In this document: in pieces, positions 38,805 to 39,302 of the stretch
How the letters are laid out: each line of letters opens with the position of its first letter
Position numbering within the stretch: the first letter of the stretch is position 1
Source: Cyanophora paradoxa
Taxonomy: Eukaryota; Glaucocystophyceae; Cyanophorales; Cyanophoraceae
DNA: 39,302 nucleotides
Reading direction: 5' to 3'
Assembly: GCA_004431415.1 (NCBI GenBank)
Contig: QPMI01000073.1
Span: 1-39,302 of the forward strand
Made by a program: the position numbers and the translations under genes
Notes under the pieces: generated by a model
What the model was told of the DNA's origin: nothing
Seen by the model: only the letters and a program-made list of their open reading frames with translations
Databases searched by the model: none

Positions 38805-39127
38805 TTTAATCGAGTTTACCAGTGATGAACCTGTTACTGAGGGGTCTATAAGACACATTCTGGCAATGCAGAAACGATATAGAGATGACCCAGCATATAG
38901 AGAGTATAAGAAACAACAAGCCTGGCATCCTATTATCGCAGAAAAGCCAAAAAGAGGAGCAGAGACCCAGAGGGAGACCGATTAAATATTATTTGCCAAC
39001 TGAAAGTAGCAATGGACCCCAGGTCTATAAGATAATCGAGAAAAAGCGGTCTCAGTATGCTACTGAGGCAGCTATAAAACTATATACAAAGGAATTGGCT
39101 TTATACTTGCAATCAAGTCACAGATAA
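38788..39127 (+). pseudogene. Outer copy: small RGRP protein, frameshifted at other sites than the inner copy
   Basis: Same as 12110-12452. It lacks a C near 38923 and another near 38949 relative to the inner copy, but has CCCC at about 39016-39019, where the inner copy has CCCCC. Comparing the two copies shows the C-terminus (YKIIEKKRSQYATEAA) belongs to this gene. Confidence 0.65.
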
Positions 39128-39302
39128 CTTTTGTAAATATGCTTTTGTTGTTTTTTGTTTGCATTCTCAGACACTGAGACTGTAATGTGAATATTCACTG
39201 ATCTATTCCTCTTTGGTTTTGCTGCATACAAATTGTAACCTATCAATCTTTCTGACATTTCGATATATGCCCCAATATCTCCATGTTGAATGCATTTATC
39301 TA
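39118..39302 (-). CDS. Outer copy: C-terminal part of small unknown gene, cut by window end
   Basis: Reverse complement of 11935-12119, the 3' part of the 11823/11898-12119 gene. It runs off the window. Confidence 0.5.
   Translation of the reverse strand, partial: DKCIQHGDIGAYIEMSERLIGYNLYAAKPKRNRSVNIHITVSVSENANKKQQKHIYKSYL

Noticed and set aside
1-39302. Ciliate-type alternative code (TAA/TAG read as amino acids)
   Set aside because: Core genes end at TAA, TAG or TGA at the expected lengths, and no core gene contains in-frame stops that need reassignment.
1-39302. Introns explaining the split frames
   Set aside because: The breaks shift the frame by one base with coding-like sequence continuing immediately on both sides, so there is no room for an intron.

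Overview
The window is almost entirely Maverick/Polinton DNA (a virus-like, self-synthesising eukaryotic transposon), with one element inserted inside another copy of the same family. A complete inner element runs from 1314 to 29767 (about 28.45 kb). It has terminal inverted repeats (TIRs) of about 1.06 kb and is flanked by a perfect 6-bp target-site duplication, CTTGTG (1308-1313 and 29768-29773). On both sides lies a second, nearly identical copy in the opposite orientation, whose fibre gene the insertion split. Its fibre 3' part is at 1-1307, and its fibre 5' part followed by patatin, penton-like, capsid, ATPase and small genes is at 29774-39302. The outer copy runs off both window ends. 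The host is probably a unicellular eukaryote: the genes are intronless, closely packed, AT-rich and read with the standard code. A parabasalid such as Trichomonas would fit, but nothing here proves the host.

Inner element, left to right. The left TIR (1314-2374) carries two long hairpins. A gene-poor subterminal region (2375-3268) holds a tRNA-like relic. The replication and integration block has a DD35E integrase (3269-4654, -), a protein-primed type family B DNA polymerase (4658-7960, -), a zinc-finger/DUF5710-like protein (8014-8829, +), a small basic protein (8886-9140, +) and a primase-polymerase/SF3 helicase (9352-11678, +, one frameshift). Several of these share an almost identical TATA-containing upstream block. 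The morphogenesis block has three small or unknown proteins (12110-13465, -), an FtsK/HerA packaging ATPase (13494-14276, -), a double-jelly-roll major capsid protein (14341-15717, -) and two penton-like minor capsid proteins (15771-16781, -; 16811-17743, +).

The right third is unusual and looks like a host-recognition and entry arsenal. A patatin phospholipase is fused to a discoidin-like domain (17733-19289, -). A giant phage-style fibre with HxH repeats and an H-type-lectin-like head follows (19333-23632, +). Two C1q-headed fibre paralogues come next (23652-24722, 24745-25767), then a small phage-tail-like protein (25790-26056) and two more frameshifted fibre paralogues with a different head (26092-26956, 26958-27788). 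The block ends with a zinc-finger protein (27811-28082) and an S-adenosylmethionine-decarboxylase-family protein with every key catalytic residue (28112-28510), next to the right TIR.

Most broken reading frames, in both copies but especially the outer one, come down to a single base missing from a short G/C or A run. That pattern could be sequencing or assembly error in a long repeat rather than true decay, so frameshift calls are provisional. I found no separate adenain-like protease gene. Domain assignments were made by eye from motifs, without database searches.
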